The translations under genes and the position numbers were made by a program. This document shows, piece after piece, positions 17,522 through 26,888 of a stretch of 64,000 bases of DNA. Positions within the stretch are counted from its first letter, which is position 1. Each line of letters begins with the position of its first letter. This DNA comes from an uncultured Fluviicola sp. Its GTDB lineage: Bacteria; Bacteroidota; Bacteroidia; Flavobacteriales_D; Crocinitomicaceae. The notes below the pieces were generated by a model. It worked only from the letters and a program-made list of their open reading frames with translations, had not been told where the DNA came from and ran no database searches. The stretch covers positions 20,016 through 84,015 of the forward strand of contig NZ_CABHOL010000022.1 of assembly GCF_902168135.1 (NCBI RefSeq). The letters run 5' to 3'.

Positions 17522-19807
17522 ATGAATAAATTTTGGATGTTAGCTTGTGTATGTTTGGCTTCACTTTCTGTGAATGCTCAGGCGACGATTGCAGATGCAC
17601 GTAATTTTGCAATCGGACAAACAGTTACAATTAAAGGAGTTGTAACAAACGGTAGTGAGTTGGGACCGATTCGCTACGTGCAGGATGGTACGGCAGCACT
17701 TCCTGCTTATGGTACAACTTTAAACAGCGTTCTTCGCGGAGATTCCATCACCGTAACCGGAACATTGTATGATTACAGCGGGTTATTGGAAATTTCTCCT
17801 ACGACCAGCTTTACGAATCACGGAGCGGTAACATTGCCGAACCCATTGCCGGTTCCGCTTTCAGCAATCAACGAAATGATCGAATCCCAATTGGTTCGTG
17901 TGGATAACGTAACATTTACAACTACAGGGTCTTTTGCATCCGGTAACAGTACGGTACAGATTTCGGACGGAACAACAACTATGGATGTTCGTATCAACGG
18001 AACTACTAATATTGATGGTACTGCTATTCCTACAGGACCTGTTTCAATCATCGCTTTGGTTGGTCAGTTCAACGCAAACTACCAGTTGGTTCCAAGAGCA
18101 TTGAATGATATTTTTGCTTACGTACCTCCTGCTAAAGAAATCAATGTGACAATCGGCGGAACAACTTACCTTACAGGAAGCCAGTTTGCTGTTGGTACAA
18201 CAGCTTCAACTACTGTAACAATTGAGAATACAGGTGCGGGTAACTTAACGGTTTCCGGTGCATCCTTTTCAGGAGCTAATGCAGCAGATTATTCTACAAC
18301 TTTCACTAACGCAGTCATTGCAGGCGGAACTTCAAGTACACTTACTGTGAACTTCACTGCCGGTGGAACAGGATCTCGTTTGGGAGCTTTAACTATTGCT
18401 TCGGATGATTCGGATGAAAGTGCTTATGTAATTAACTTATATGGTATCGGTACGGATAACCTGGCTACTGAGCCTGCAGCAAATCCAACCAACCTTACAT
18501 TCCCTACAAATAAGCCGTATACATTCAGCGGCTCTTTTACACCGAGTGCAAATACTGAAAACTACCTGGTTGTTTATACAAAGAATGGTACACCGGTTTC
18601 CGGAGCTCCGGTTGACGGAACAACATATAAAAGAGGAGATGTTGTTGGAAACGGACAAGTTGCTTACGTAGGACCTGCAGTGAATTTCTCACCACGCCAC
18701 GTGATCGCTAATGAAACTTATAACATTGCTGTTTTCTCATTCAACGGTCCTGCAACATTTGAAAACTACAAGACAACTGCTCCGCTTACAGGAACGATTA
18801 CTTCCCAGGGAGAGCAAATTGGTAATTACTACAATACAATCGATCACTCAAGCCCAACATTCCTGACTTCTTTGACTTCTTTGATCAATCCGCATACTGT
18901 TATTTCATATACGAACTACAAATCAACAGTGATGGCTCAGTTTGAAGTGAGAGATACAACACTTGGAAGATCCTATGTGGTTTGTTCATATACGGGTGAG
19001 CGCAAGGTTTTTGACGATCCGTTCGATTGGACCGCTGTTGGATATTCCCGTGAGCACACGTATTCTCATTCCTGGATGCCAACTTACCCGGCAGACGGAA
19101 ATCCTGCTAAGCCTGAATATTCTGATCAGCACAATTTGTATCCTGTAAACCAAAATCAGGCAAACTCTCCAAGAAGTAATTTACCGATGAATGAAATTAC
19201 CGGAAGCGTAGTATTCAATTACATGAACGGAAGCGTTGGTTACAATGGTTCACAATTGGTTTACGAACCAAGAGACGAGCAAAAAGGAAACGCGGCCAGA
19301 GCGATGTTTTACATGGCAACTGCTTATAACGGAATTTCCGGAAACAACTGGCAATTGCCAACCAACCAGGATCAGCAAATTTTGAAAACATGGCACAATG
19401 CCGATTTGCCGGATAATTATGAAATTGCTCGTAACGAGTACATCTTCTCGCAGCAGGGGAACAGAAACCCTTATGTAGACAGCGTTCATTTCACTTGTTA
19501 TGTAAACTTCTCCAATATGTCTTATATCGCTGCAGGATGTGGTGATTTGGGAATCAACGAGCAATTATTGCAACAAAACTTAGTGGTGTTCCCGGTACCT
19601 GCTCAAACAGAAATGTTCGTACAAGTAAACGGAACACAAATCACAGATTATAAAATTGTTTCAATCTCAGGTCAGTTAATCGAAAATAAGTCTAACTTAA
19701 CAGCTGATGTATTGAAATTGAATACAACTGAATACAAAGCAGGAACTTATTTGATTGAAGTAGAGACTCCGTTCGGAAAAGCTACGAAATCATTCATTAT
19801 TGAATAA
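17522..19807 (+). CDS. Secreted endonuclease I with OB-fold, choice-of-anchor D domain and T9SS sorting domain
   Basis: The 761-residue protein has a signal peptide (cut near VNAQA), an N-terminal OB-fold-like region (about 25-190: TVTIKGVVTNGSELG and YVQDGTAA), a choice-of-anchor D Ig-like domain (about 200-320), a second beta domain, then an endonuclease I domain around residues 440-670. The histidine-rich core EHTYSHSWMP near 510 and DQHNLYPVNQNQANSPRSN near 540 are the EndA/Vibrio Dns signature. The C-terminus from FPVPAQ onward is a T9SS domain with Val in place of the usual Asn. It should degrade extracellular DNA or RNA. It lies 18 bases after the receptor gene and is one base from the next start. 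Confidence 0.93.
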   Translation: MNKFWMLACVCLASLSVNAQATIADARNFAIGQTVTIKGVVTNGSELGPIRYVQDGTAALPAYGTTLNSVLRGDSITVTGTLYDYSGLLEISPTTSFTNHGAVTLPNPLPVPLSAINEMIESQLVRVDNVTFTTTGSFASGNSTVQISDGTTTMDVRINGTTNIDGTAIPTGPVSIIALVGQFNANYQLVPRALNDIFAYVPPAKEINVTIGGTTYLTGSQFAVGTTASTTVTIENTGAGNLTVSGASFSGANAADYSTTFTNAVIAGGTSSTLTVNFTAGGTGSRLGALTIASDDSDESAYVINLYGIGTDNLATEPAANPTNLTFPTNKPYTFSGSFTPSANTENYLVVYTKNGTPVSGAPVDGTTYKRGDVVGNGQVAYVGPAVNFSPRHVIANETYNIAVFSFNGPATFENYKTTAPLTGTITSQGEQIGNYYNTIDHSSPTFLTSLTSLINPHTVISYTNYKSTVMAQFEVRDTTLGRSYVVCSYTGERKVFDDPFDWTAVGYSREHTYSHSWMPTYPADGNPAKPEYSDQHNLYPVNQNQANSPRSNLPMNEITGSVVFNYMNGSVGYNGSQLVYEPRDEQKGNAARAMFYMATAYNGISGNNWQLPTNQDQQILKTWHNADLPDNYEIARNEYIFSQQGNRNPYVDSVHFTCYVNFSNMSYIAAGCGDLGINEQLLQQNLVVFPVPAQTEMFVQVNGTQITDYKIVSISGQLIENKSNLTADVLKLNTTEYKAGTYLIEVETPFGKATKSFIIE

Positions 19808-19808
19808 T

Positions 19809-20519
19809 ATGAAGAAACAAGTTTTTCTTTTTTTTCTAATAATAGGAGCAGGTCTTACGGCCTGCTCTTATCATTTACAGGTAACAGGATCAAAACAGAA
19901 TGTAGACGATTCAGGTAAGTCATCTGTCGAAATGGATTCTTTAATTGCGCCCTACAGAAGGGAAATGATGAAAGAATTCGGTCAGGTGATCGGTGAAGCT
20001 GAAACAGACCTGGTTACCGGGAGGCCGAATTCTACGCTGGGTTTTTGGTTGTGTGACAAATTGATCCAGCACGCAAAAGACAGTTCGTTTTTTCGAAATG
20101 AACCTGTCGTGGCATTTATCAATATCGGAGGTTTGAGAGCTGATCTTCCGAAAGGAAAAATCACAGTAGGAGATATTTACAAAGTTATGCCTTTTGATAA
20201 CCGCATGGTGTTTTTAAAGCTTTCATTGGATAAGATCCCCGAAATGGAAGCTTATTTGAAGGAAAAAGGCGGGGAACCGATCGGCGGATTCAAACTGGAG
20301 AAAGGGAAATTGGTGTTTCCGGATAACCTGGCGAAAGAGAAAAATTATTTCTGGGTCGTTACTTCAGATTTTTTGGCGAACGGCGGCGATAATATGTTCT
20401 TCTTTAACAAACCTTTGCAGCGGTTTGATACGAACACCCTCTTCAGGGACTTCATTATCGAAGCTGTTAAAAAAGAGCAAAAAATTGTATTTTATCCCGA
20501 AGAAAGAATAAATTGGTAA
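19809..20519 (+). CDS. Lipoprotein carrying the 5'-nucleotidase C-terminal domain
   Basis: The product is about 236 residues from the ATG at 19809; a longer frame starts with TTG at 19800, overlapping the nuclease gene. A lipoprotein signal ending in LTAC is followed by a UshA-type 5'-nucleotidase C-terminal domain: GFWLCDKLIQ, FINIGGLRADLPKGKITVGDIYKVMPFDNRMV in which the nucleobase-binding region lies, and DFLANGGDNMFF. The catalytic metallophosphatase half is encoded by the next gene, so the two products probably act together at the membrane to dephosphorylate nucleotides released by the nuclease. Confidence 0.88.
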   Translation: MKKQVFLFFLIIGAGLTACSYHLQVTGSKQNVDDSGKSSVEMDSLIAPYRREMMKEFGQVIGEAETDLVTGRPNSTLGFWLCDKLIQHAKDSSFFRNEPVVAFINIGGLRADLPKGKITVGDIYKVMPFDNRMVFLKLSLDKIPEMEAYLKEKGGEPIGGFKLEKGKLVFPDNLAKEKNYFWVVTSDFLANGGDNMFFFNKPLQRFDTNTLFRDFIIEAVKKEQKIVFYPEERINW

Positions 20520-20520
20520 G

Positions 20521-21438
20521 ATGGAAAGAAGATTATTTTTACAGCAAACAGGGGTGGTTGCAGGTGCTGCGATGGTTGCTCCTTCACTGATCAGCGCAAA
20601 GAAAAAGCCCAACAAATTAGTGATCCTCCATACTAACGATACCCATTCCAATATTGATCCTTTCCCGGTTAATCATCCGAAATTTCCGAACATGGGTGGA
20701 GTTTCCAGAAGAGCCAGCCTGATCCAATCCATTCGCAACCAGGAAGAAAATGTACTGCTGCTCGATGCGGGGGATATTTTCCAGGGTACACCTTACTTCA
20801 ACAAGTTTAAAGGAGTATTGGAAATGAAAACCATGGCAGCGATGAATTATGACATTGTGACGCTAGGTAATCACGATTTTGATATTGGGATGGAAGCTTA
20901 TAAAAGTGCTTTGTCGCATGCTTCTTTCCAGGTAGTAAACGCTAATTACGAATTGAGCTCAACTCCATTGGAAGAAGTTGTAAAACCATATACCATCATC
21001 CGAAAAGCCGGATTTAAGATCGGTGTTTTTGGAGTTGGGGTAGATCTCCAGGGATTGGTGCCCAATGAGAACTGGAAAGGATTAACTTACCAGGACCCCA
21101 TTGCTGCAGCTCAAAAGCAAGCAGATGCTTTGCGTAAAGAGGGTTGTGATGTAGTGATTTGCTTGTCTCATTTGGGATACGAATACAAAACAAACCAGGT
21201 TTCGGACAAAGTATTGGCAGCATCTACCCACGGCATCAATGTCATTATTGGCGGTCATACACATACATTCCTGGAAGATATGCAGGAATTCAAAAATAAA
21301 GAAGGAAAAGCGGTTTTTGTAAATCAGGTTGGTTACGGTGGTTTAAAGCTTGGCCGGATCGATATCGAATTATGCCCGGATTCGGGCAAATTCACCATTG
21401 CATCGATCAATCAGTTGCTGGACCAGGATATCGTTTAA
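20521..21438 (+). CDS. 5'-nucleotidase/2',3'-cyclic phosphodiesterase metallophosphatase half, Tat-exported
   Basis: The 305-residue protein opens with a twin-arginine signal (MERRLFLQQTG then a hydrophobic, Ala-rich stretch). The dimetal phosphoesterase motifs follow in order: HTNDTHSN, LLDAGDIFQGTPYFN, LGNHDFDIG, CLSHLGYE and GGHTHTF. This is the N-terminal half of UshA-family nucleotidases. Folding in the cytoplasm with bound metal before Tat export is typical for this kind of enzyme. It starts one base after the previous stop and ends the operon at a perfect 28-base palindrome. Confidence 0.92.
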   Translation: MERRLFLQQTGVVAGAAMVAPSLISAKKKPNKLVILHTNDTHSNIDPFPVNHPKFPNMGGVSRRASLIQSIRNQEENVLLLDAGDIFQGTPYFNKFKGVLEMKTMAAMNYDIVTLGNHDFDIGMEAYKSALSHASFQVVNANYELSSTPLEEVVKPYTIIRKAGFKIGVFGVGVDLQGLVPNENWKGLTYQDPIAAAQKQADALRKEGCDVVICLSHLGYEYKTNQVSDKVLAASTHGINVIIGGHTHTFLEDMQEFKNKEGKAVFVNQVGYGGLKLGRIDIELCPDSGKFTIASINQLLDQDIV

Positions 21439-21454
21439 AATAAAAGGATAATGT

Positions 21455-21488
21455 GTGGGCGCGCGATTAATCGCGCGCCCACGTTTTA
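21455..21488 (+). terminator. Perfect GC-rich palindrome acting as terminator
   Basis: A 28-base perfect palindrome (21455-21482, arms GTGGGCGCGCGATT) is followed by GTTTT. It separates the nucleotidase gene from the convergent lipoprotein gene and belongs to the palindrome family described under 27173 and 31755. Confidence 0.75.
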
Positions 21489-21492
21489 CTAG

Positions 21493-22674
21493 TTATTCCG
21501 GAATCTCTTCCAATTGATCCTTGGATAACTTCATTAGTGCAATTCGATCAAAACTTCCCATAATTTTTGCCTGAATCAGAATATTCAGTTCTCCGGCTTC
21601 GGTTTGAATGAAATCACAAGCAGTAACCGGAATGTTTTTTCCAAGGTACTTTTTCCCGGCTAAAGCTCCGCTCGACTTATCATAAAGACTCAATAACAAC
21701 TGATTGCTTCTGGTAGAGGACAAAAATGCTTTATAAGATGTACCGCCAATTGAAAGTTCTTTAATAAGTACCGGCTTTTGTGCATCCAGTTCGGAATGTC
21801 CCTGAGCAGAAATCGATTCGGTAATATCGATTGTTGCCGGATTCAGAGCTGCGTTGGCATTGTAGTAAATGTTATCGTAAGAAAAGCGCGCCAGTGAGAA
21901 TTGGTTTCCGCCTGAAGGCGAAATAGCAGCCAGACCACCGTTAAAACCAGCCCCGTTGTAAACTCCTGCAAAGTTGAGGTTCTGGTCCAGGAAGATCAGG
22001 GAAAAACTGTAGTTGTAAAAACCGTTCATGACTATGTAATTGTTCTCCGGAGTAGAACTTACGAAAAATGGCATGCGTTTCCCGTTAAATGTAATGTGAT
22101 CTACGATACGGTCTTCAACATCCGTGAAAATATCCAGGTCTGCTGATTGAACGATTGAACTCAAATCCAAAGTCAATTGATGGATTCCAGTCTGCATACT
22201 CAGGCGGTTGTAATTTTGAATATAAATATTTTGCCCGGAATTGTAGGCGTAAGTCGGATAGAGAATATCCGTAAAAGCAGCTACTTCGGTTGTGGACTGA
22301 GTATTTTCATCAATTTTCAGGACGTAGGTAAACAATCCGACAGCATCCATGCAAACCAAATAGTTCACTCCGTTACTTTTGATCAGGCTCGGAACTGCAT
22401 TGACATAGTTTTCCGGTAATTCGTAATTCCATACAAACTCTCCTTTAGCATCCACTTTCATCAAATGAATTCGCCAGCCGTCGTAGGCACTCATTACTAA
22501 GTATCCGTCATTTGCAGCAGAAGTGGTCATGCTCAAAGGATGGAAATGTTTATTCCCGTTCTGATCATCGTAGATCTTGATAAAAGGGACTTCTTCTTCT
22601 TTCACTTTCTTTTTACAGCTTGAAAATCCGATTCCCAGCCCTAAAAAGATCATTGAATAAATAATTAGTTTCAT
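21493..22674 (-). CDS. Lipoprotein of unknown function, beta-propeller-like
   Basis: The 393-residue protein has a lipobox GFSSC at Cys20 followed by a lysine- and glutamate-rich linker. The body consists of repeated short strand patterns such as YLVMSAYDGWRIHLMKVDA, NYLVCMDAVGLFTYVLKID and NYIVMNGFYNYSFSLIFLD, suggesting a beta-propeller with five or more blades. It is the last gene of the DUF1800-DUF1501-barrel operon, 11 bases after the barrel gene. I do not recognise a named family. Confidence 0.8.
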   Translation of the reverse strand: MKLIIYSMIFLGLGIGFSSCKKKVKEEEVPFIKIYDDQNGNKHFHPLSMTTSAANDGYLVMSAYDGWRIHLMKVDAKGEFVWNYELPENYVNAVPSLIKSNGVNYLVCMDAVGLFTYVLKIDENTQSTTEVAAFTDILYPTYAYNSGQNIYIQNYNRLSMQTGIHQLTLDLSSIVQSADLDIFTDVEDRIVDHITFNGKRMPFFVSSTPENNYIVMNGFYNYSFSLIFLDQNLNFAGVYNGAGFNGGLAAISPSGGNQFSLARFSYDNIYYNANAALNPATIDITESISAQGHSELDAQKPVLIKELSIGGTSYKAFLSSTRSNQLLLSLYDKSSGALAGKKYLGKNIPVTACDFIQTEAGELNILIQAKIMGSFDRIALMKLSKDQLEEIPE

Positions 22675-22685
22675 ACGAATTCGGA

Positions 22686-23552
22686 TTAATGTCTGCTTTT
22701 TCTAAGAATTCCCAGTGAAATGGAGTTGTCTATCGGGAACATTACGCTTAATTGAATGTCGAGGTTCATAAACTTCAGCTGGTCCGGAACGTCCAGGTAC
22801 TGCATGCTTAAACCGGTAAAATCAGCGTACCGGTTTTGGTCGCTGACCATGGAACGGAAGCCGTAGCGGAAGTTGCTTTCCAGGCTGATGGCGAAGTAAT
22901 TGGCGAAATAGGTGAACCCGACTCCAGCTGTCAGTCCGAAATTAGCTTTAAGTAAATGTTCTGTAAAATCCGTTTCACCGGTTCTGTCAGCTGTTTTTTT
23001 ATCTACTTCTTCATTGATGGTATAATCGTAGAAGATTGTTTTTTTTGCCTGGTGCCTGAAATTGGCATAGATTCCTCCCTGGATGTAAGGCGAGAATTGT
23101 GAAACGGTAAAATCCCAGCGTACCAGTAAGGGGAGGTTCACAGCCGAAACTTTTTGCTGATGCATCATTTCCAGTGCGAAATCCGCTCCGTTTACCGTAT
23201 CCGACCAGGAATAGGCCGTGCGGTAATTGTAGCTGCTGTTTTGGTAAGCCGGCTGAAAAACAATTGCCAGCTTCTTTTTGAAGGAATAGGAGAAATACAG
23301 ACCGAATTGGGAACCTTTGTTCTTAAATAATCCCTGGTAGTCTTTTTCCGAATTCGCGTTTTCCTGGGAAGATTGCGGAGTTGTTACCAGGAGGCTGTAA
23401 TCCTTTACTACTTTAGCAGCGCTGAAATTCATTCCACCGGTAATGCCGAGATAAATCCGGTTGTTTCGGTGAACAGTGTATTTTGTTTGTGCCATCCCCT
23501 GAAAAGTAAGCAGGATGGTTAGTGAAAGAAATAAAATTCTGTTTAACATCAT
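22686..23552 (-). CDS. Outer membrane beta-barrel protein (PorT-like)
   Basis: The 288-residue protein has a signal peptide ending in GMAQ and alternating hydrophobic strands typical of small outer membrane barrels (GLYFSYSFKKKLAIVFQPAY, ANFGLTAGVGFTYFANYFAI, FMNLDIQLSVMFPI). Its start overlaps the stop of the DUF1501 gene in TAATG, which indicates translational coupling. It may be a surface partner for the secreted DUF1501 protein; that link is inference. Confidence 0.82.
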   Translation of the reverse strand: MMLNRILFLSLTILLTFQGMAQTKYTVHRNNRIYLGITGGMNFSAAKVVKDYSLLVTTPQSSQENANSEKDYQGLFKNKGSQFGLYFSYSFKKKLAIVFQPAYQNSSYNYRTAYSWSDTVNGADFALEMMHQQKVSAVNLPLLVRWDFTVSQFSPYIQGGIYANFRHQAKKTIFYDYTINEEVDKKTADRTGETDFTEHLLKANFGLTAGVGFTYFANYFAISLESNFRYGFRSMVSDQNRYADFTGLSMQYLDVPDQLKFMNLDIQLSVMFPIDNSISLGILRKSRH

Positions 23553-25198
23553 TATTTGGAAAGGATTACTTTTTCAGTTAGGACAACACTGTCATTTGCA
23601 ATTAAAGTCACAAAGTAAGTTCCGTCGGCATAGCGGGATAAGTTAAAATCAACCGCGTGTTCTCCGGGAACGGTAGGTGCATCAGTAATGTGTCCGATGG
23701 ATCTGCCGGAAATATCCTTGACCTCAATGTGGACCTTGGTTTCCTTTTTCAGAACATATGAGATACTGATACTTGAATTGGAGGGGTTCGGATAGCATTT
23801 GAGCCACAAATTTTCTTTGAAAAGCTCAGTAACACTGAGTTCCTTACAGCGAACATAATCCACACGACTGGAAACGAAATTCTCGAATTTAATGTGCTCG
23901 ATAGCCGCATCAGGAGCACCGAACCAATCTTTGACCACAGAGGTGAAAACCTGCCTGTAATCATGCTGCAAAGGAATGTTTCCGTTTTGCAGGTTTGATA
24001 AATCGGGATTGTCTCCATAGACACCCGGATTCAGGCAAGTACCGTAAATAAGCATCGGAGCTGCATTTCCGTGGTCGGTTCCATAACTTGCATTGGAAGC
24101 TACGCGGCGCCCGAATTCGGAGAAAGTCATGGTCAGAACCCGGTCAGCAAGTCCTAAGTTTGTCAAATCATCGTAAAATGCTTTTACAGCCGATGAAATA
24201 TGGTACATCAAAGCCGCGTGTGAGCCCATGGTCGTGTTATTAGTGACAACCTGGTTGGCATGTGTGTCGAATCCACCGATCCTGCAAAGGAATATCTTCG
24301 TTCCGATTCCTCCGCTGATCAAACGGGAAATAATTTTCAATTGTGGAGCCAAAGGGTTGTTTAACGAACCGCTCGGAGCGATATACGGATATAAATCCGG
24401 GTAAACTGTTCCGGAGTTCGTTCCGGCATCGTAAACATCTCTCAAACGCTCTGCATAGTTGTTAGACTGTCTTTCGATCTGCATGATGTATTCAATCTCA
24501 TCACCCGCATGCGTAGGAGGGAAGTTGGTAGGTTCTTCGGCCCCAACGCTGTTTATCAGGTTGTAGAACGCATCCGGGTTTTGAATGGAAAGCCCGGCCG
24601 GAATTCCCTGGTTCCTGTGGAATGCCAGAGAAACCCCGGTTCCCATTTCAAGTGCCAGCGGATCCGGAACAGTGGTATTCGGATAACCTGTCGGATAATC
24701 CGGATAATAATGCTCAAAATAACGACCCATCCAGCCGGAGTTGAAGTAGTCGTCGTAATTTCCACCCATATACCAGACATCTCTGCTTCGGAAATGTGAA
24801 CCATTCATGTTTTCATAAGAAACATTTTGAACGATTGCCATATTCCCGGCATCATACATGGCTTTCGAACCAACCATATCCGGGTGAAGCCCCACCTGTT
24901 TATTGGCAGGTAAATTGGGGTCCAGAGTGATGTAATGACGTGTTCCGCTTTGAGGAATGGCAATATTCGGTCTCAAATTGTAATAATTGCCGTATTGGTT
25001 GATCGGAATGACCATGTTCAACCCGTCATTTCCACCGTGCATTTGGATCAGCACCAGGATTTTGTCGTTCAGACTGGATTTAGCCATGTTCTCCAAAATA
25101 CCGTCCGGCTGGACTAAATTCAATGCAATACCATTAAATTTTAAGAGCATTCCTGTTCCCAGCAGAGATGAAATGCGTACGAAGTCTCTTCTATCCAT
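23552..25198 (-). CDS. DUF1501 protein with Tat signal and T9SS type A sorting domain
   Basis: The 548-residue protein starts MDRRDFVRIS followed by a short hydrophobic stretch, a twin-arginine signal. The DUF1501 domain (sulfatase/alkaline-phosphatase-like fold) covers about residues 40-450, with QMHGGNDGLNMVIP, GSHFRSRDVWYMGG and MTFSEFGRRVASNASYGTDHGNAAPM. A T9SS domain beginning at CYPNPSNSS closes the protein. It is paired with the DUF1800 gene 12 bases upstream, an association found widely in Bacteroidota and Planctomycetota whose biochemical role is unknown to me. Confidence 0.92.
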   Translation of the reverse strand: MDRRDFVRISSLLGTGMLLKFNGIALNLVQPDGILENMAKSSLNDKILVLIQMHGGNDGLNMVIPINQYGNYYNLRPNIAIPQSGTRHYITLDPNLPANKQVGLHPDMVGSKAMYDAGNMAIVQNVSYENMNGSHFRSRDVWYMGGNYDDYFNSGWMGRYFEHYYPDYPTGYPNTTVPDPLALEMGTGVSLAFHRNQGIPAGLSIQNPDAFYNLINSVGAEEPTNFPPTHAGDEIEYIMQIERQSNNYAERLRDVYDAGTNSGTVYPDLYPYIAPSGSLNNPLAPQLKIISRLISGGIGTKIFLCRIGGFDTHANQVVTNNTTMGSHAALMYHISSAVKAFYDDLTNLGLADRVLTMTFSEFGRRVASNASYGTDHGNAAPMLIYGTCLNPGVYGDNPDLSNLQNGNIPLQHDYRQVFTSVVKDWFGAPDAAIEHIKFENFVSSRVDYVRCKELSVTELFKENLWLKCYPNPSNSSISISYVLKKETKVHIEVKDISGRSIGHITDAPTVPGEHAVDFNLSRYADGTYFVTLIANDSVVLTEKVILSK

Positions 25199-25210
25199 AG
25201 GGCGTAGTTT

Positions 25211-26848
25211 TTAAAATAATTGGTATTCCGGTGTCTGCATCATTGCCATGAAAAGGGATTCCAACTGCAAACGCACGTTGACATCGCTGCTCGTATTCAC
25301 ATAATTATTCCATTCGGCTGTCCAGTTTGCGGCCGGAAGCTGATCGAGTAAAACAGTATCTCTGAAATAATTAAAGCGGGTTGTATCAATGGTGATGGGG
25401 AAAAGCCAGTCAACCAATTCCTGGACAAGAATAGTTGCATCCCCCGGATTGGAACAATTTGTTTCAACAAATTCCACCACATCGAGTTTCAATAGATTTC
25501 CACCCATACCGGTAAATCCGGTGATTAATAACTCGGAGAATTTGTAGCGGTTTGCCAGGTAATTGGATGAGATCCAAAACCGGTGATATCCCGGGAATTG
25601 GTAATATGGTTCGTAGCCTGCTACGTCGTAAGGTTCAAAAAACTGAAGTCCCTGGAGGTCCAATTGTCCGATAAGCTGACCATACATTTCATAATGTGCT
25701 GTCAATTGGGTTGTTTTGTCCGGGACCGTTAAATTGAACAAACGCATCGTTCCGATAATCAGATCCATCGGTGATTTAATGATCGCACCGATATTGTTGT
25801 CTTCCGTGATCGGCGTATCCAGGTCGTAAAAATGTTCGCTTTGGAACAAAACTTCAAGTACGGAGGTAATAGTATAGTTGTTGCTGACCAAAGTTGCTGC
25901 CAGTGGTTCAATAATATCCGTTTCGATTTCTGCTGTTATATCGTAGTAAACGAATTCCCGGTAAATCCTTCTGCAAATGTGTTTTGCGGTATGCGGAGAA
26001 TCGAAAACCATATTAACGATATCGTCTAATTCGGTATAAACTGCAGCTACGGCCGCATTCGTTCCGGTAACACTTCCTGTTTGGATGACCTGATTATTGA
26101 ATGCACTTGAGAACTGCTTGGATGTAACATCGTGCTGGGAGGAAGTCGTTGCCGAACCCTTTACTTTTCCGGTTGGAATATTCGTCACCGGGTCGATGGT
26201 TTGAAAAGAAGGATCAATTCCCCATCCTGTCAATGCTTTGGTCAATGCCTGAACATCCTGCTCGGTGAAGTTGGTATAATTCCCCAGGCTTAATTCTTCA
26301 CCTTTGCCTACGGTATATAGCTCCAGGAACTCACGTGCGAAATTTTCCTGCGGAACACCTTTGATATTCAGGTTCCCATCCAGGTGAAGGAGCATGGCGT
26401 TATCGATTACAAGTGCTTTCGTAAGGTCTTTGTAATTCCCCAAAGCATAGTAGCGTAGTAAACGCAGGTAATCAATCGCAAACTGCGGATTATTCTCAAT
26501 CCGGGTCATGATCATCGGGAAATGTGTATGGTAGAACCAAATCATCCTTTCGGTGAGATTTGCCCCGCCGGCCCGCATGTTTTCCATCCACCAGCTGCGG
26601 GTATAATCCGCCAGGTTTGTACTGGTTGGACTTACCGTATTGGGGAAAATCCAGTCGGTTCCGCTTGAAGGATCAACGGGAAAGGGAGGGACAGGCTGAG
26701 TTTGGATAAGCGCGTTGACAGCAGCTTGTGCCGTCATCCCTGCAAAACTGGTAATATCCTGCAGTTTTGGTCCCATAGTAGCACGACGCAGTAAATGCGC
26801 GGCTCTTTGAGTGCCTAAAGCTCCTGCAATCGGATTGAGTGAAGCCAT
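25211..26848 (-). CDS. DUF1800 protein
   Basis: The 545-residue protein shows the DUF1800 hallmarks: AAHLLRRATMGP at the N-terminus, MIWFYHTHFP, NFAREFLELYTVGKGE and the C-terminal QTPEYQLF. No signal peptide is visible at the ATG of 26848, so its export route is unclear even though its operon partner is a Tat/T9SS protein. It is the first gene of a four-gene operon with a -7 box 32 bases upstream. Function is unknown. Confidence 0.92.
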   Translation of the reverse strand: MASLNPIAGALGTQRAAHLLRRATMGPKLQDITSFAGMTAQAAVNALIQTQPVPPFPVDPSSGTDWIFPNTVSPTSTNLADYTRSWWMENMRAGGANLTERMIWFYHTHFPMIMTRIENNPQFAIDYLRLLRYYALGNYKDLTKALVIDNAMLLHLDGNLNIKGVPQENFAREFLELYTVGKGEELSLGNYTNFTEQDVQALTKALTGWGIDPSFQTIDPVTNIPTGKVKGSATTSSQHDVTSKQFSSAFNNQVIQTGSVTGTNAAVAAVYTELDDIVNMVFDSPHTAKHICRRIYREFVYYDITAEIETDIIEPLAATLVSNNYTITSVLEVLFQSEHFYDLDTPITEDNNIGAIIKSPMDLIIGTMRLFNLTVPDKTTQLTAHYEMYGQLIGQLDLQGLQFFEPYDVAGYEPYYQFPGYHRFWISSNYLANRYKFSELLITGFTGMGGNLLKLDVVEFVETNCSNPGDATILVQELVDWLFPITIDTTRFNYFRDTVLLDQLPAANWTAEWNNYVNTSSDVNVRLQLESLFMAMMQTPEYQLF

Positions 26849-26880
26849 AAGTAACTAGTTGTGTTCGTTATTTATAAAAT

Positions 26881-26888
26881 CAAAAGTA
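26881..26888 (-). promoter_or_regulatory. -7 box of the DUF1800/DUF1501 operon
   Basis: TACTTTTG matches TAnnTTTG and lies 32 bases before the ATG. No consensus -33 element is evident. Confidence 0.4.

Noticed and set aside
24509..24804. Open frames of 80-96 codons on both strands inside the DUF1501 gene
   Set aside because: They lie entirely within a well-identified gene in other frames and have low-complexity Ile/Arg-rich products.
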